Assembly (NCBI GenBank): GCA_016717335.1
Contig: JADKFS010000011.1
Coordinates: 62,001-126,000 of the forward strand
DNA length: 64,000 bases
Reading direction: 5' to 3'
DNA from: Candidatus Ribeiella danica
GTDB taxonomy: Bacteria; Chloroflexota; Chloroflexia; Chloroflexales; Roseiflexaceae
In this document: piece after piece, positions 54,829 to 63,175 of the stretch
Layout: each line of letters opens with the position of its first letter
Position numbering within the stretch: position 1 is the stretch's first letter
The notes under the pieces: generated by a model
Told to the model about the DNA's origin: nothing
The model's database searches: none
The model's input: the letters and a program-made list of their open reading frames with translations, nothing else
Program-made: the position numbers and the translations under genes

Positions 54829-54975
54829 ATGTCAAGCTGCAGCCTCGTCGGTCGAAGGTGCGGCCTCGTCGGTCGAAGGTGCGGCCTCGTCGGTCGAAGG
54901 TGCGGCCTCGTCGGTCGAAGCTGCGGCCTCGTCGGTCGAAGGTGCGGCCTCGTCGGTCGAAGCTGCGGCCTCACT
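54829..54975. repeat. 21-bp tandem repeats, about seven copies
   Basis: The unit is TCGTCGGTCGAAGGTGCGGCC with an AAGCTGC variant. Being 21 bp it keeps all frames open and would encode STDEAAP repeats on the minus strand, but the only start there has no ribosome site. The remaining 54686-55373 shows GGTCACC octamers and heptamers, with no supported gene. Confidence 0.85.
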
Positions 54976-55373
54976 ATCAGAAATGGGGCGGGCGATCGAA
55001 GCACAGCGGCGGATATCTTCTTGCATACGATAGTCTATTCGTTCCCGGTTCTCGGGACAATCGACTGTAGGCGCTCTAACTGCCGACTATCCGTTCTATC
55101 GTCTATCGCCCAATCGTCTGAGCGAGGAACTCTTGTCGGCGTGGTAGCGCAATATGCAGTTCGCCGTTTCTGCCGAGCGCCGAGTGCCGAGTGCCAGCTG
55201 TAACTCGGCCGGCTAGATATAGAGCAAACGACCGGCATAAAAAGCAACAATTCTGCAATCCGTACGAGCAGTAATCGCAATCATAGAATAGCTCCTGGAG
55301 CGGGCATATGGCGGTTCACTGCGAAAGGCGCCGGAATCGACCGCCGCCTAAGCAGCACAACAAGGAGAGGACA

Positions 55374-55739
55374 ATGACTCTCAATCGAAACCACCGTCTG
55401 CCCGCCGACTATCTCCAGGCCAGCCGCAACGCCCTGATCGGCATCCAGTCGCTGCCGGACTACGCGCCGTACAACGGGGCCTGCAGCGTCGCCGCCCTGG
55501 CCGAGCTGGGGCACGCGATGGACGAGGCCCGGCAGGCAGAGGTGCGGGCGCAGCAGGCGCTGGCCACCGCGCGCAACGCCGCTCAGCAGGCAGAGTGGGC
55601 GCTGTACGACGGCATCCTGGCGGCGCGGGCGCAGGTGATCGCACAGTACGGGCCGGACTCGCACGCCGTGCAGCTGCTCGGCCTCAAGCGCAAGTCCGAG
55701 CGCCGGCGCCCGGTCCGCCGCACGCCGGCGGCGACCTAG
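55374..55739 (+). CDS. Conserved hypothetical protein, 121 residues (cyanobacteria/Chloroflexota type)
   Basis: It is predicted almost entirely helical: after MTLNRNHRLPADYLQ it has SLPDYAPYNGACSVAALAEL and a long Ala/Gln-rich helix AQQALATARNAAQQAEWALY, then AQVIAQYGPDSHAVQLLGLK and a basic tail KRKSERRRPVRR. I recall similar small proteins of unknown role in cyanobacteria with the same YG-DS-AV-LGLKKKS ending. GGAGAGG precedes ATG 55374. It stands alone in a repeat-rich region; function is unknown. Confidence 0.8.
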   Translation: MTLNRNHRLPADYLQASRNALIGIQSLPDYAPYNGACSVAALAELGHAMDEARQAEVRAQQALATARNAAQQAEWALYDGILAARAQVIAQYGPDSHAVQLLGLKRKSERRRPVRRTPAAT

Positions 55740-55885
55740 CGCAACACCAGGCAGCAGGTTGGGGTTGTCGGTGATACCTCTGGCTTCAACAAGCGCTCGC
55801 GGCAATCTGGCGTCTGCGGTCTACAATCTGCAATTGCGCTAGCGCGGCTTGCGGAGCGAGCTGCCCGGTTCCGGACGGAAGACGA

Positions 55886-55919
55886 AAGACGGAAGACGAG
55901 TCACATCGTCTTCCGTCTT
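55886..55919 (+). terminator. Heptamer-built hairpin after the hypothetical protein
   Basis: AAGACGGAAGACG pairs with CGTCTTCCGTCTT around AGTCACAT, 13 bp perfect. The arms are GACGGAA and CGTCTTC heptamers in inverted orientation. A likely transcript end, though 150 bases past the stop. The remaining 55740-56050 shows nothing else. Confidence 0.55.
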
Positions 55920-56050
55920 CTGTTATCTGCCACACCTGCCCGTATGGACATGACTTACACCGCGGTTCCTCCTCGGCAAAGCAGAAACTACGACACCGCG
56001 GCTGCGCAATCAGCTCGCCCACCGTCACGCTTACACAGAGCGATCAGAAA

Positions 56051-56086
56051 ATGTTAGTTGACACTTTCGTAAGTTTGTGCTAACAT
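56051..56086 (+). promoter_or_regulatory. arsR promoter with overlapping operator
   Basis: TTGACA (56058-56063), 17 bases, TAACAT (56081-56086). The inverted repeat ATGTTAG (56051-56057) / CTAACAT (56080-56086) brackets it, overlapping the -10. The predicted start coincides with the GTG of the regulator gene at 56093, i.e. leaderless. Confidence 0.75.
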
Positions 56087-56092
56087 ACCAAT

Positions 56093-56425
56093 GTGATCGA
56101 CACTGTTCTCCAAGCTATCGCCGAGCCGCGGCGCCGCGACATCCTACGCCTGATCCACGTGGCGGAGCTGTCGTCCGGCGAGATCGCCGCGCGCTTCGAC
56201 GTAACGCGCCCTGCGATCTCGCAGCACCTGCAAGTGCTTGCGGCGGCCGGCCTCGTGAAGGTGCGCAAGGACGGCACGCGGCGGCTCTACAGCGCGCGGC
56301 CGGAGGGGCTAGCGGATCTGCGCGCATTTCTAGAGACATTTTGGGATGACAACCTCCTGCGCCTGAAGCAGGAGGCTGAAGCCGAGGAACGGAGGCACGT
56401 TCGCGATGACACAGCAGCAGAGTGA
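56093..56425 (+). CDS. ArsR-family winged-helix repressor
   Basis: This 110-residue protein starts MIDTVLQAIAEPRRRDILRL and has the recognition helix in AARFDVTRPAISQHLQVLAA and the wing in KVRKDGTRRLYSA. No metal-binding Cys is present, so it belongs to the group that pairs with SRPBCC proteins. The GTG start is right after the -10, with no ribosome site, so the mRNA should be leaderless. The 3' end overlaps the AHSA1 gene by 20 bases. Autorepression at the flanking inverted repeat is inferred. Confidence 0.93.
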   Translation: MIDTVLQAIAEPRRRDILRLIHVAELSSGEIAARFDVTRPAISQHLQVLAAAGLVKVRKDGTRRLYSARPEGLADLRAFLETFWDDNLLRLKQEAEAEERRHVRDDTAAE

Positions 56426-56864
56426 CGTACTCGAGCGCGAGATCCTGATCGCCGCGCGGCCCGAGACCGTCTTCGAGTTCTTCGTCGATCCTGCCAAGAT
56501 GGCTCGCTGGATGGGCCGGAGCGCCACGCTCGACCCGCGGCCCGGCGGCATCTGCCGGATCGATATGAACGGCAGCGACATTGCGCGCGGCGAGTATCTT
56601 GAGGTTGAGCCGTACAGCAGGGTGGTGTTTACGTTCGGCTGGGAGGGCGAGGGCAGCACGACGCCGCCGGGCGCCTCCACCGTCGAGATCCTGCTAACAC
56701 CCGACGGCGACGGGACGCTGCTGCGCCTGCGCCACCACGGTCTCTCCGCCGAGGAGCGCCCAGGGCATGGCGAGGGCTGGGATCACTTCATCCCGCGCCT
56801 GATCACGGCGGCTGCGGGCGCCGACCCGGGCGCCGACCCCTGGGCGGGAGCGGCCGAGAGCTAA
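56406..56864 (+). CDS. SRPBCC / AHSA1-like protein
   Basis: This 152-residue START-fold protein has LEREILIAARPETVFEFFVD at the N terminus, the GGICRIDMNGSDIARGEYLE hairpin and the C-terminal amphipathic helix EGWDHFIPRLITAAAG. Members bind hydrophobic ligands and are typically co-operonic with ArsR regulators, as here (20-base overlap). GGAGG lies 11 bases before the ATG. Ligand unknown. Confidence 0.92.
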   Translation: MTQQQSDVLEREILIAARPETVFEFFVDPAKMARWMGRSATLDPRPGGICRIDMNGSDIARGEYLEVEPYSRVVFTFGWEGEGSTTPPGASTVEILLTPDGDGTLLRLRHHGLSAEERPGHGEGWDHFIPRLITAAAGADPGADPWAGAAES

Positions 56865-57006
56865 CCACACAAGACGCCAAGAGCACCAGGTCTTTAGTCG
56901 GTGAGACGCGGCGGCACACCCCGTCGGCGCCCTCTTTCCTCATGCTTCACGCATCCAGCGGGATGATGTGATAGTTCGACGTCCCTTTCACACAGGAGGA
57001 ACACCC

Positions 57007-57441
57007 ATGACCATCCAGCAGACACAGGCCGAGGCGAACAAGGCGATCATCCGGCGCTACCGCGAGGCGCACAACGCCAATGACCTGGCCGCGCTCGACG
57101 AGATCGTGGCCACCGATCTTGTCAGCCACAGCCATCTGCCGGGCGTGCCGGGCGGCCGCGAGGGCGGCAAGATGGTGCACCAGGGCTCGCTGGCCGCCTT
57201 CCCGGACGGCCAGACGACCACCGACGACCTGATCGCCGAGGGCGACCGGGTGGTCGAGCGGTTCACATTCGTCGGCACGCAGCAGGGTCCGTTCATGGGC
57301 ATCCCCGCGAGCGGCAAGCTGTGCCGGATCACCGGCATGTCGGTCTTCCGGCTGGCCGACGGCAAGATCGTCGAGCACTGGGGCGAGAACGATGGGTTGG
57401 GCTTGCTGATGCAGCTTGGGGTGCTGCCGGGCTCTGCGTAG
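57007..57441 (+). CDS. SnoaL-like ester cyclase family protein
   Basis: This 144-residue NTF2-fold protein reads ANKAIIRRYREAHNANDLAA, HSHLPGVPGGREGGKMVHQ and SVFRLADGKIVEHWGENDGL. The family contains polyketide cyclases and many unannotated small-molecule binders. AGGAGG precedes the ATG by 7 bases. It is downstream of the ArsR/AHSA1 pair after a 142-base gap and may be expressed separately. Confidence 0.9.
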   Translation: MTIQQTQAEANKAIIRRYREAHNANDLAALDEIVATDLVSHSHLPGVPGGREGGKMVHQGSLAAFPDGQTTTDDLIAEGDRVVERFTFVGTQQGPFMGIPASGKLCRITGMSVFRLADGKIVEHWGENDGLGLLMQLGVLPGSA

Positions 57442-57444
57442 ACG

Positions 57445-57800
57445 TTTCTCCGGGGCGCTCGCCCCGGCCCCCGCCGGGGGAACCCGCGCCGGTTCCCCCG
57501 GCCCCCCTCCGGCAAATGATGTCGCCTCGGCTAGGCTCGTCCTGGCGCATGCCCAGCACCATTTCTACCGGACGAGTTCCGTCCCGCCGCGCGTGGATTC
57601 AGCCAGGCATGCGCGCCAAGCATCGCAACAGAGACAGGATGATTTTGGGGCCTAGGGGCGTAAGCCCCGGCCGGGGGGGCGGTGGGGGTGGCGGTCCACC
57701 CCCACCCGCGGGGGCACGGGGGCGCGCAGCCCCACGCAAACAGTGCGGGTGGTCCGACACCTGTGGGGGTACGGGGGCGCGCAGCCCCCGCAGACAGAGC
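57445..57800 (+). repeat. Structured dispersed element, copy 2
   Basis: Left hairpins GGGGCG-CT-CGCCCC and CCGGGGGAACC...GGTTCCCCCGG, then CCCCCTCCGGCAAAT, a central hairpin CTCGTC...GACGAG around GGCGCATGCCCAG, and GCGTGGATTCAGCCAGGC. The right half has GTAAGCCCCGGCCGGGGGG and GTGGGGGTGG/CCACCCCCAC arms, ending in GGGGGCGCGCAGCC. Fills the gap between the SnoaL gene and the CHAD gene; no gene seen inside. Confidence 0.75.
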
Positions 57801-57806
57801 TGAGCA

Positions 57807-59333
57807 TCAGAGGCCGATAATCATCTCGAACAGCTGTCGCCGGTAGGCCGCGCTGTCGACCTGGCCCCACAGGTCCGGCAGCGCCGCGAGCAGGTCGCCG
57901 CGCTCGATCTCGCGCGCCGCGAGGTACTGCTGCGCGCCCGGGTCGTCGGCCAGGCCAAGCGCGGCCACGTGCGCCCGCGCGGCCACGCCGTCCTGCAGCG
58001 CGCCGAGGTTCTCCTGCAGGTCGACCAGCGGCGCCAGCGCCTGCTCGACGTCCGGGCCGAGCGCGTCGGCGAAGAACTCGAGCGTGTAGCGCAGCCGCTT
58101 GCCGGCGATGCGAGCCTGGTGCAGCGCCTCGCTGGTCGCCTGCGGCAGGGCGACCTCATAGGCGCGCCACAGCTCGTAGCGCCGCCAGATCGCCGAGCCG
58201 GCGAAGTCGCGCACGCGCTCGGTGACGCCAAGCTCGGGCGGGGGCAGCGCGCCAGCGCCGCGGGTTGTCAGAAACTCGGCGAACCGGCGCTTGAACTTGC
58301 CGTAGCGGCGCGACCCCAGCTCATCGACCAGCGCCTTGCGCGCCCGCGCGCGCTCGTCGGTCACGGCGTAGACCAGCCGCTCCAGCAGGGCGCGCTCGCT
58401 CGCGGGCAGGCTGTCGCGATACGCGGCCACGTGCTCGAGAAACACGTCGCCGTCGCGCACGGCGCCGAGCGACTGGGCGATCTGCCGCAGGCCGCGGCGG
58501 TAGCGCCGGATCAGCTCGTGGTCGTAGACGCCCTCGACGACCTGGAGCGAGGCGCGCAGCCGTCGGGTGGCCACGCGCATCTGGTGGACGTCCTCGGCGT
58601 CCTCGGCCTTCAGCACGTCCTCCTCGCGCGACAGCAGCTTGTCGAAGAAGCGCCGCAGCATCTGCCGCGCCGCCTCGGCGACCGGCTCGCCGCCGATCGG
58701 CTGGCCGACCACCAGCGAGGGCAGCACGGCCGCGGCATCGTCGCGCTGGCCGTCCTCGCGGCTGGCGGCCTCGACGTCCGCGACCTCGCCCGGCCCGGCC
58801 ACGCGCACTGTCAGCGGGCCGATCTCATCGCGCCACATGCCGGCGCGCGCCTCGGCCCGCCGCACCAGCTTGGCTGCGCGCTCCCCGCCGACCACGATCG
58901 TCGTACCGGCCTCGTCGGCCTCGATCAGCGCCAGGCTGGCCGGGCTGTCGAGCACGGCGGCAACGCGCAGGATAGCGGCCAGGCGTAGGGCGCGCCGCTG
59001 GTCCTTCTCGCCAAGCCACAGGAACGCGGGCTCGCGGCCGGGCCGCAGCTTCTCGCGCTGAAAGGCCAGCGCGCTGGCGACGACAGCCTGATCCTCCGGG
59101 TCGCAGCCCGGCAGCGGGGCCGCGAGCGCCAGGTCGCGCCCGGCGCGATCGACGCGCTCATCGCCCTCGCGGCGCGCGGCGGCGTAGCAGGCGGCGGCCA
59201 GCTCGAGCAGGCGCCGCGCGCGGACCGGCAGGCGGTGCGCCACGCCGGCCCGATCGAAGATCGCGAGCGCCACAGCGGGCGGCGCCGCATCGATCGCCGC
59301 ATCGGCGCCATTCAGATCGAACTGCTGAGTCAC
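57807..59333 (-). CDS. CHAD-domain protein with an N-terminal Ppx-type HD-like region
   Basis: The protein has 508 residues. The C-terminal CHAD domain (about 210-505) has VHQMRVATRRLRASLQ, DGDVFLEH, ALHQARIAGKRLRYTLEFF and ENLGALQDGVAA, with conserved His/Arg that bind polyphosphate. The N-terminal region (about 10-180) resembles the helical HD domain of exopolyphosphatase: PLPGCDPEDQAVVASALAFQ, KDQRRALRLAAILRVAAVLD and ERAAKLVRRAEARAGMWRDE, but the metal His-Asp pair is lost. GTG 59333 is chosen because AAGGAG lies 6 bases upstream; a longer open frame crosses the CYTH gene and is a shadow. It lies 32 bases after the CYTH gene. Confidence 0.9.
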   Translation of the reverse strand: MTQQFDLNGADAAIDAAPPAVALAIFDRAGVAHRLPVRARRLLELAAACYAAARREGDERVDRAGRDLALAAPLPGCDPEDQAVVASALAFQREKLRPGREPAFLWLGEKDQRRALRLAAILRVAAVLDSPASLALIEADEAGTTIVVGGERAAKLVRRAEARAGMWRDEIGPLTVRVAGPGEVADVEAASREDGQRDDAAAVLPSLVVGQPIGGEPVAEAARQMLRRFFDKLLSREEDVLKAEDAEDVHQMRVATRRLRASLQVVEGVYDHELIRRYRRGLRQIAQSLGAVRDGDVFLEHVAAYRDSLPASERALLERLVYAVTDERARARKALVDELGSRRYGKFKRRFAEFLTTRGAGALPPPELGVTERVRDFAGSAIWRRYELWRAYEVALPQATSEALHQARIAGKRLRYTLEFFADALGPDVEQALAPLVDLQENLGALQDGVAARAHVAALGLADDPGAQQYLAAREIERGDLLAALPDLWGQVDSAAYRRQLFEMIIGL

Positions 59334-59365
59334 AATCAACTCCTTGTGGCGTGCTCGCCCGAGTA

Positions 59366-60004
59366 TCATGCGGAATGCTCGCCCGCCCGCCCGGCGTCCA
59401 GCAGCGCCAGCCCGCGCGCCAGCTTGCTGCGCTCCTCGGGGATAAGCGTGAAGCGCGCACGCAGCAGCGCGACCAGCTCGTCGAGGTCGGGCCGCGTGCC
59501 GGTCTTCAGCAGCTCGACCTCCAGCTCGCGGAAGCGCTCCTGGCGGCCGCCGGCGCTGGTCACGCCCTCGTCGAGGCTCAGCTCGGCCACCCGCGCGCCG
59601 CCGCGCTCCGCGAAGATATGCTGGCGGGCCGTGCGGATGGTCAGGATCGGCTGGAGCGCGGCGCCGTCGAGCAGCGCCAGCACGCGGTCGCGCACCTCGC
59701 CGGCCGGCCAGGACGCGGGCCGGTCGTCGTCGCCAATCTCGACCTCCCACTCATCGCGCTCGTACATGCCGTCGCTGATCTTCGCCGCGCCCTTGAGGGT
59801 CGCGATGCGCCGATCGCCCAGGTCGCGCACGCGCAGGCCGTAGCTCCCGGCGCGCAGGCGCTGGTCTGCCGTGTCGAAGTAGGTATTGCGCTGGGCCTCG
59901 GCGCGCGGCGCGGCCACGAGCCGGAACGAGCCGAGCGCGCCCAGGCCGAGCAGCGCGGGAAAGGTCTGGTCGTCCTCGACCCGAAACTTGGCCTCGATCT
60001 CCAT
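59366..60004 (-). CDS. CYTH-domain triphosphatase-like protein
   Basis: This 212-residue protein has the defining ExExK motif at the N terminus (MEIEAKFRVEDD), then the tunnel strands RNTYFDTADQRLRAGSYGLR, RIATLKGAAK and ELEVELLKTGTRPDL. It binds triphosphate or short polyphosphate and divalent metal. ATG 60004 starts directly on the motif; a GGGGGG run is upstream. With the CHAD gene it forms a two-gene operon: CYTH and CHAD, often fused in other bacteria, are separate here. An extended -10 TGCTATACT lies at 60075-60067. Confidence 0.92.
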   Translation of the reverse strand: MEIEAKFRVEDDQTFPALLGLGALGSFRLVAAPRAEAQRNTYFDTADQRLRAGSYGLRVRDLGDRRIATLKGAAKISDGMYERDEWEVEIGDDDRPASWPAGEVRDRVLALLDGAALQPILTIRTARQHIFAERGGARVAELSLDEGVTSAGGRQERFRELEVELLKTGTRPDLDELVALLRARFTLIPEERSKLARGLALLDAGRAGEHSA

Positions 60005-60066
60005 AGGTCCCCCCGAACGCCGATCGCGCTGCGTGTAGCGCATGTGTGTTGGGTGATTCCGCGGCT

Positions 60067-60075
60067 AGTATAGCA
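60067..60075 (-). promoter_or_regulatory. CYTH-CHAD operon extended -10
   Basis: TGCTATACT on the minus strand, 63 bases before the CYTH ATG. Confidence 0.5.
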
Positions 60076-60169
60076 TAGGATGGATCGGTGCGGGGGCTGC
60101 GCGCCCCCGCAGGGGTGCAGGCAAGCGTTGTCAGGAAGGGTGAACCTTCCTCACCCACACGCTTGGCGA

Positions 60170-60672
60170 CGGGATGCAGCAGCACGAGCCGACCTTGGCC
60201 GAGGGGGATAGCGCACAGTGGATCTGGCATATCGCCGAGCGGCACTTCCCGCGCGCGACCCAGATTGTGGACTGGTATCACGCCAGTGAGTATCTCTGGA
60301 ATGCGTCGAGCGCGATTTGGGGTCAGGCAGGGGAGGAGCGCGCCGCGTGGGCACAGGCGCAGCTGGACGTGCTGTGGGAGGGCCAGGTCGGTGGGGTAGT
60401 GGTGGAACTGGAGCAGTGGCGCGAGCGAGGCGGTTGCGGCGGCGCTGAGACTATGGTCAGCACCAGCACCGGATGGACTATGCCAGCGACCGCGCGCGCG
60501 GGCTGCAGATCGGCAGTGGCAGTGCGGAAAGCGCGTGTAAACAGCTGGTGACGGCGCGGCTGAAACAGGCTGGCATGATCTGGGATGCGATCGGGGCAGA
60601 AGCGGTCGCGGCGGTGCGCGCGTGGCTAAAGAGTGCGCGCTGGGCGGATGCGATGGCGCTGCGGGGCGTGCG
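60170..60672 (+). pseudogene. Transposase remnant, ISKra4-like, frameshifted
   Basis: The first frame (from about 60174) reads EGDSAQWIWHIAERHFPRAT and IVDWYHASEYLW, matching the catalytic core of ISKra4-family transposases. The match then continues in another frame from about 60470 with LQIGSGSAESACKQLV, ARLKQAGMIWDAIGAEAVAA and RAWLKSARWADAM. The N-terminal third is missing and the phase changes near 60450, so it is not functional. Terminal inverted repeats were not identified. Confidence 0.8.
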
Positions 60673-60714
60673 GCGGCGCGGCTATTCTTGGCTGCACCCC
60701 GATTGTGGCCCCTC

Positions 60715-60850
60715 CGCCTGCCCCCTCCCCGCGCCCGGCGAGGGGGTTCGATTCATGGCGATGGGCTGCGGCGCGCACCGCGCGCCGCAGCCCATCGCCA
60801 GTCGTATTCCCCGCTCCCACCGGGGGAGCGCGGGCAGGGGGGAGGGAGCT
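60715..60850. repeat. Modular palindromic element, copy 7
   Basis: C/G module GCCCCCTCCCCGCGCCC...GGCGAGGGGG at the left. Perfect 20-bp central stem (60756-60775 with 60781-60800, loop CACCG). Right module GCTCCCACCGGGGGAGCGCGGGCAGGGGGG in two arms. It follows the transposase remnant and precedes the end of the reductase gene. Confidence 0.8.
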
Positions 60851-60872
60851 CGCACGCTCAACGTGGAAGCAT

Positions 60873-63065
60873 TTAGTCGCGCCGCAAAAGCCGCCAGCCG
60901 GCCAGCCCGAGCATCGTCGCGGCGCCGCCGACGAGCCAGCCCCAGCGCCGCGCCAGCCCGCCGCCGGACGTGCGCACGCCCTTGGACATCACCGGGATGG
61001 TCGCCAGCTTGGCGGCGGCCTCGGCCCTGGTGCGCTCCAGCAGCCCGATGTCGCCGCGCAGCTGCGCCGCCAGCGCCCGCCGGCGATCCAGGTCCTCGTC
61101 GGTGACGTACTTGCCGAACGAGCGCAGCGGCGCGATCTTGAACTGGTGCTTCTTGAACAGGTGGTAGATCTCTTTGACCTGCTCGACCGTGATGTTGCGG
61201 CCGAGCGTGTAGTCCTCGAAGCGCCCCTCCATCGTCAGCAGCGCCGTCTCGGCCAGGCAGGCGTAGGAGGTCTTGGGCGGCAGGCCGATGTCGTAGCCGA
61301 AGTCGATGTCGCCGGGGATGAGCACCTCGCCGCTCTCGATCACCAGCACGTCGGGGCGCAGCGCCGCCTCGGCCTCGTTGATGTCGGGCGGGCGGGCCAC
61401 GTCGCAGATCACCGCGCCGGGCTTGCAGCGCGTGATGTCGATGATGCGCTGGCCGAAGGCCGAGGTGGCGGTGACGATCAGGTCGCACTCGGAGGTGAAG
61501 TCCTCGGCCTTGGTCGCGATCGTCACCTGGGCGCCGGGCGTCTCGGCCTCGATCGTGCGCTTGAGGTCGATCAGCCGCTCGGGCTCGATCGAGACCAGCA
61601 CGACGTCGCTGACCGCCTGGGCCAGCGAGCGCGCGCAGACCGAGCCGATCGAGCCGGTCGCGCCGATCACCATCACCTTGCCCTTGGTCAGGTCGGTCGC
61701 GCCCATGCGAACCACCGCCTGCTTGGCGGCCTCGAGCGTGGCGGCGACGGTGAGCGAGTTGCCGGAGGTGATCGCGATGTCGGCCTCGTTCGCCACGGTG
61801 ATGCCGGCGTCGCCGACGACCGAGGTAAACGCGCCCAGGCCCATGATCCGCGCGCCCATCCGCTCGGCCATGCGGGCCGACTGGCGCAGCCGGTTGTAGG
61901 TGAAGCGCTCGCCGTGGCGCATCATCTGGCGCGGGGTCGCCCCAAGGCTGATCAGGTAGCCCTCGATCTGCTGGCCGGTGGTCGGCGACTTGCCGCCGGT
62001 GATGTGGCCGACGTAGATCGGCGGCATGTAGGCCGACACCGCCTCGACCAGCGAGTCGGGCAGGTAGCGCGTCCAGGCGAACGGCCGGTACTTGTGGATG
62101 AAGCTGACGTCGAGCGGGTGGATGACGAAGGCGAAGCGGTTGATGCCGGCCTGCTCGGGCTGCAGGTAGCGGATCGTCGGCGTCCAGTGGATGTTGGCCA
62201 TCAGGCCGAGGTAGGTGTCCTCGGTCAGCGGGGCCTGCGGGTCGGTGCGCAGCGCCACCAGCACCGCCTCGATCGTCGCGGCCGACCAGGAGCCGAGCGT
62301 CTCGCCGCCGGCCAGCGAGGGCATCATCGTGATCGCGATCGCGACGCCGCGCTGGCGCAGATCCTCAAGGTCCCGCTCGTCGGCATGCTCGACGACGACG
62401 GTCTTGTGGCGCAGCTTGGCCGGGGCGAAGCGGCGGATGGCCCCGATGTCGCCCGCCAGAATATCGGCCCACTGGAACGGCCGCTCGCGGCGGCGCGCCC
62501 CCGGCTGGTCGGGCTGCGGCGCGAGCTGCTGGAACGGCACGTCCTTCAGCCGGTCGAGCGTCGGCGGCGCGGCCTGGTCGAGCGTCTGCAGGCTGCCGAC
62601 GCCCGGCACGTTGGGCAGGCCGAAGAAGATCAGCGGGTCGGCGTAGCGGACCTGCGAGGTGCGGCGGCTGAGCGACTGCGCCAGGCCGCTGTGGTTCAGG
62701 CCCGGCACCATCAAGATACGCTTCTGGCTGAAGATGCCCGGCTGGGCGCGGTCGGCCAGGATGACGCCCCAGCGCTCCAGCCCATCGCGGATGTCCCCGC
62801 CGTCGACGACCGGCGTCTGCTTCGCGGCATGGGCCAGCGACGCGCCGACGGCGTGCTGGCGGCGGGCCGAGCCCAGCTGCAGCCGCGCCGGCATGCCCTC
62901 CAGGCCGATCGCGTCGACCTTACCGTCGTGCTCGGCGATCAGCGCCCGCGCGCGCGCGGAGTCGCCGCCACAGCCGACGCGCTGCAGCTCGATATCCTGG
63001 CCCAGGAACGTCACGGTCGACGTCGCGCTGGCCTCGCCAGTATGAATGATGAGTACTTTTTTCAT
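60873..63065 (-). CDS. Acyl-ACP-reductase-like dehydrogenase with a long N-terminal extension
   Basis: The protein has 730 residues. The C-terminal ~340 residues match cyanobacterial long-chain acyl-ACP reductase: ARIMGLGAFTSVVGDAGITV, GNSLTVAATLEAAKQAV, Rossmann VMVIGATGSIGSVCARSLAQ and LGRNITVEQVKEIYHLFKKH. The first ~350 residues are an unrecognised domain (MKKVLIIHTGEASATS, RILMVPGLNHSGLAQSLSRR). A C-terminal transmembrane anchor (GWLVGGAATMLGLAGW) ends in RRD. GGGGAAAG precedes the ATG. Possible role: reduction of fatty acyl groups to aldehyde. The usual partner, aldehyde-deformylating oxygenase, is not in the window. Confidence 0.8.
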   Translation of the reverse strand: MKKVLIIHTGEASATSTVTFLGQDIELQRVGCGGDSARARALIAEHDGKVDAIGLEGMPARLQLGSARRQHAVGASLAHAAKQTPVVDGGDIRDGLERWGVILADRAQPGIFSQKRILMVPGLNHSGLAQSLSRRTSQVRYADPLIFFGLPNVPGVGSLQTLDQAAPPTLDRLKDVPFQQLAPQPDQPGARRRERPFQWADILAGDIGAIRRFAPAKLRHKTVVVEHADERDLEDLRQRGVAIAITMMPSLAGGETLGSWSAATIEAVLVALRTDPQAPLTEDTYLGLMANIHWTPTIRYLQPEQAGINRFAFVIHPLDVSFIHKYRPFAWTRYLPDSLVEAVSAYMPPIYVGHITGGKSPTTGQQIEGYLISLGATPRQMMRHGERFTYNRLRQSARMAERMGARIMGLGAFTSVVGDAGITVANEADIAITSGNSLTVAATLEAAKQAVVRMGATDLTKGKVMVIGATGSIGSVCARSLAQAVSDVVLVSIEPERLIDLKRTIEAETPGAQVTIATKAEDFTSECDLIVTATSAFGQRIIDITRCKPGAVICDVARPPDINEAEAALRPDVLVIESGEVLIPGDIDFGYDIGLPPKTSYACLAETALLTMEGRFEDYTLGRNITVEQVKEIYHLFKKHQFKIAPLRSFGKYVTDEDLDRRRALAAQLRGDIGLLERTRAEAAAKLATIPVMSKGVRTSGGGLARRWGWLVGGAATMLGLAGWRLLRRD

Positions 63066-63175
63066 GGCAGCTTTCCCCTACAGGAGCGGAGTCCTGAGAC
63101 GAATCTATCACTGGCAGGCGCCCGAGAGAAGGAACATTTGATGACTGCGCGTGGTCTTTCGGCAACTAGCTTTTA

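Noticed and set aside
54832..55026. 64-residue STDEAAP repeat protein
   Set aside because: Produced by a 21-bp tandem array with no ribosome site; kept only as a low-interest observation.
55035..55280. 81-codon frame on the minus strand
   Set aside because: No ribosome site, sequence built from simple-repeat remnants, no recognisable protein.
57807..59750. 647-codon version of the CHAD gene
   Set aside because: The extra N terminus runs through the CYTH gene in another frame; a GTG with AAGGAG at 59333 gives a proper start.
60170..60672. Functional transposase gene
   Set aside because: N-terminal third missing and a frame change near 60450; annotated as a remnant.
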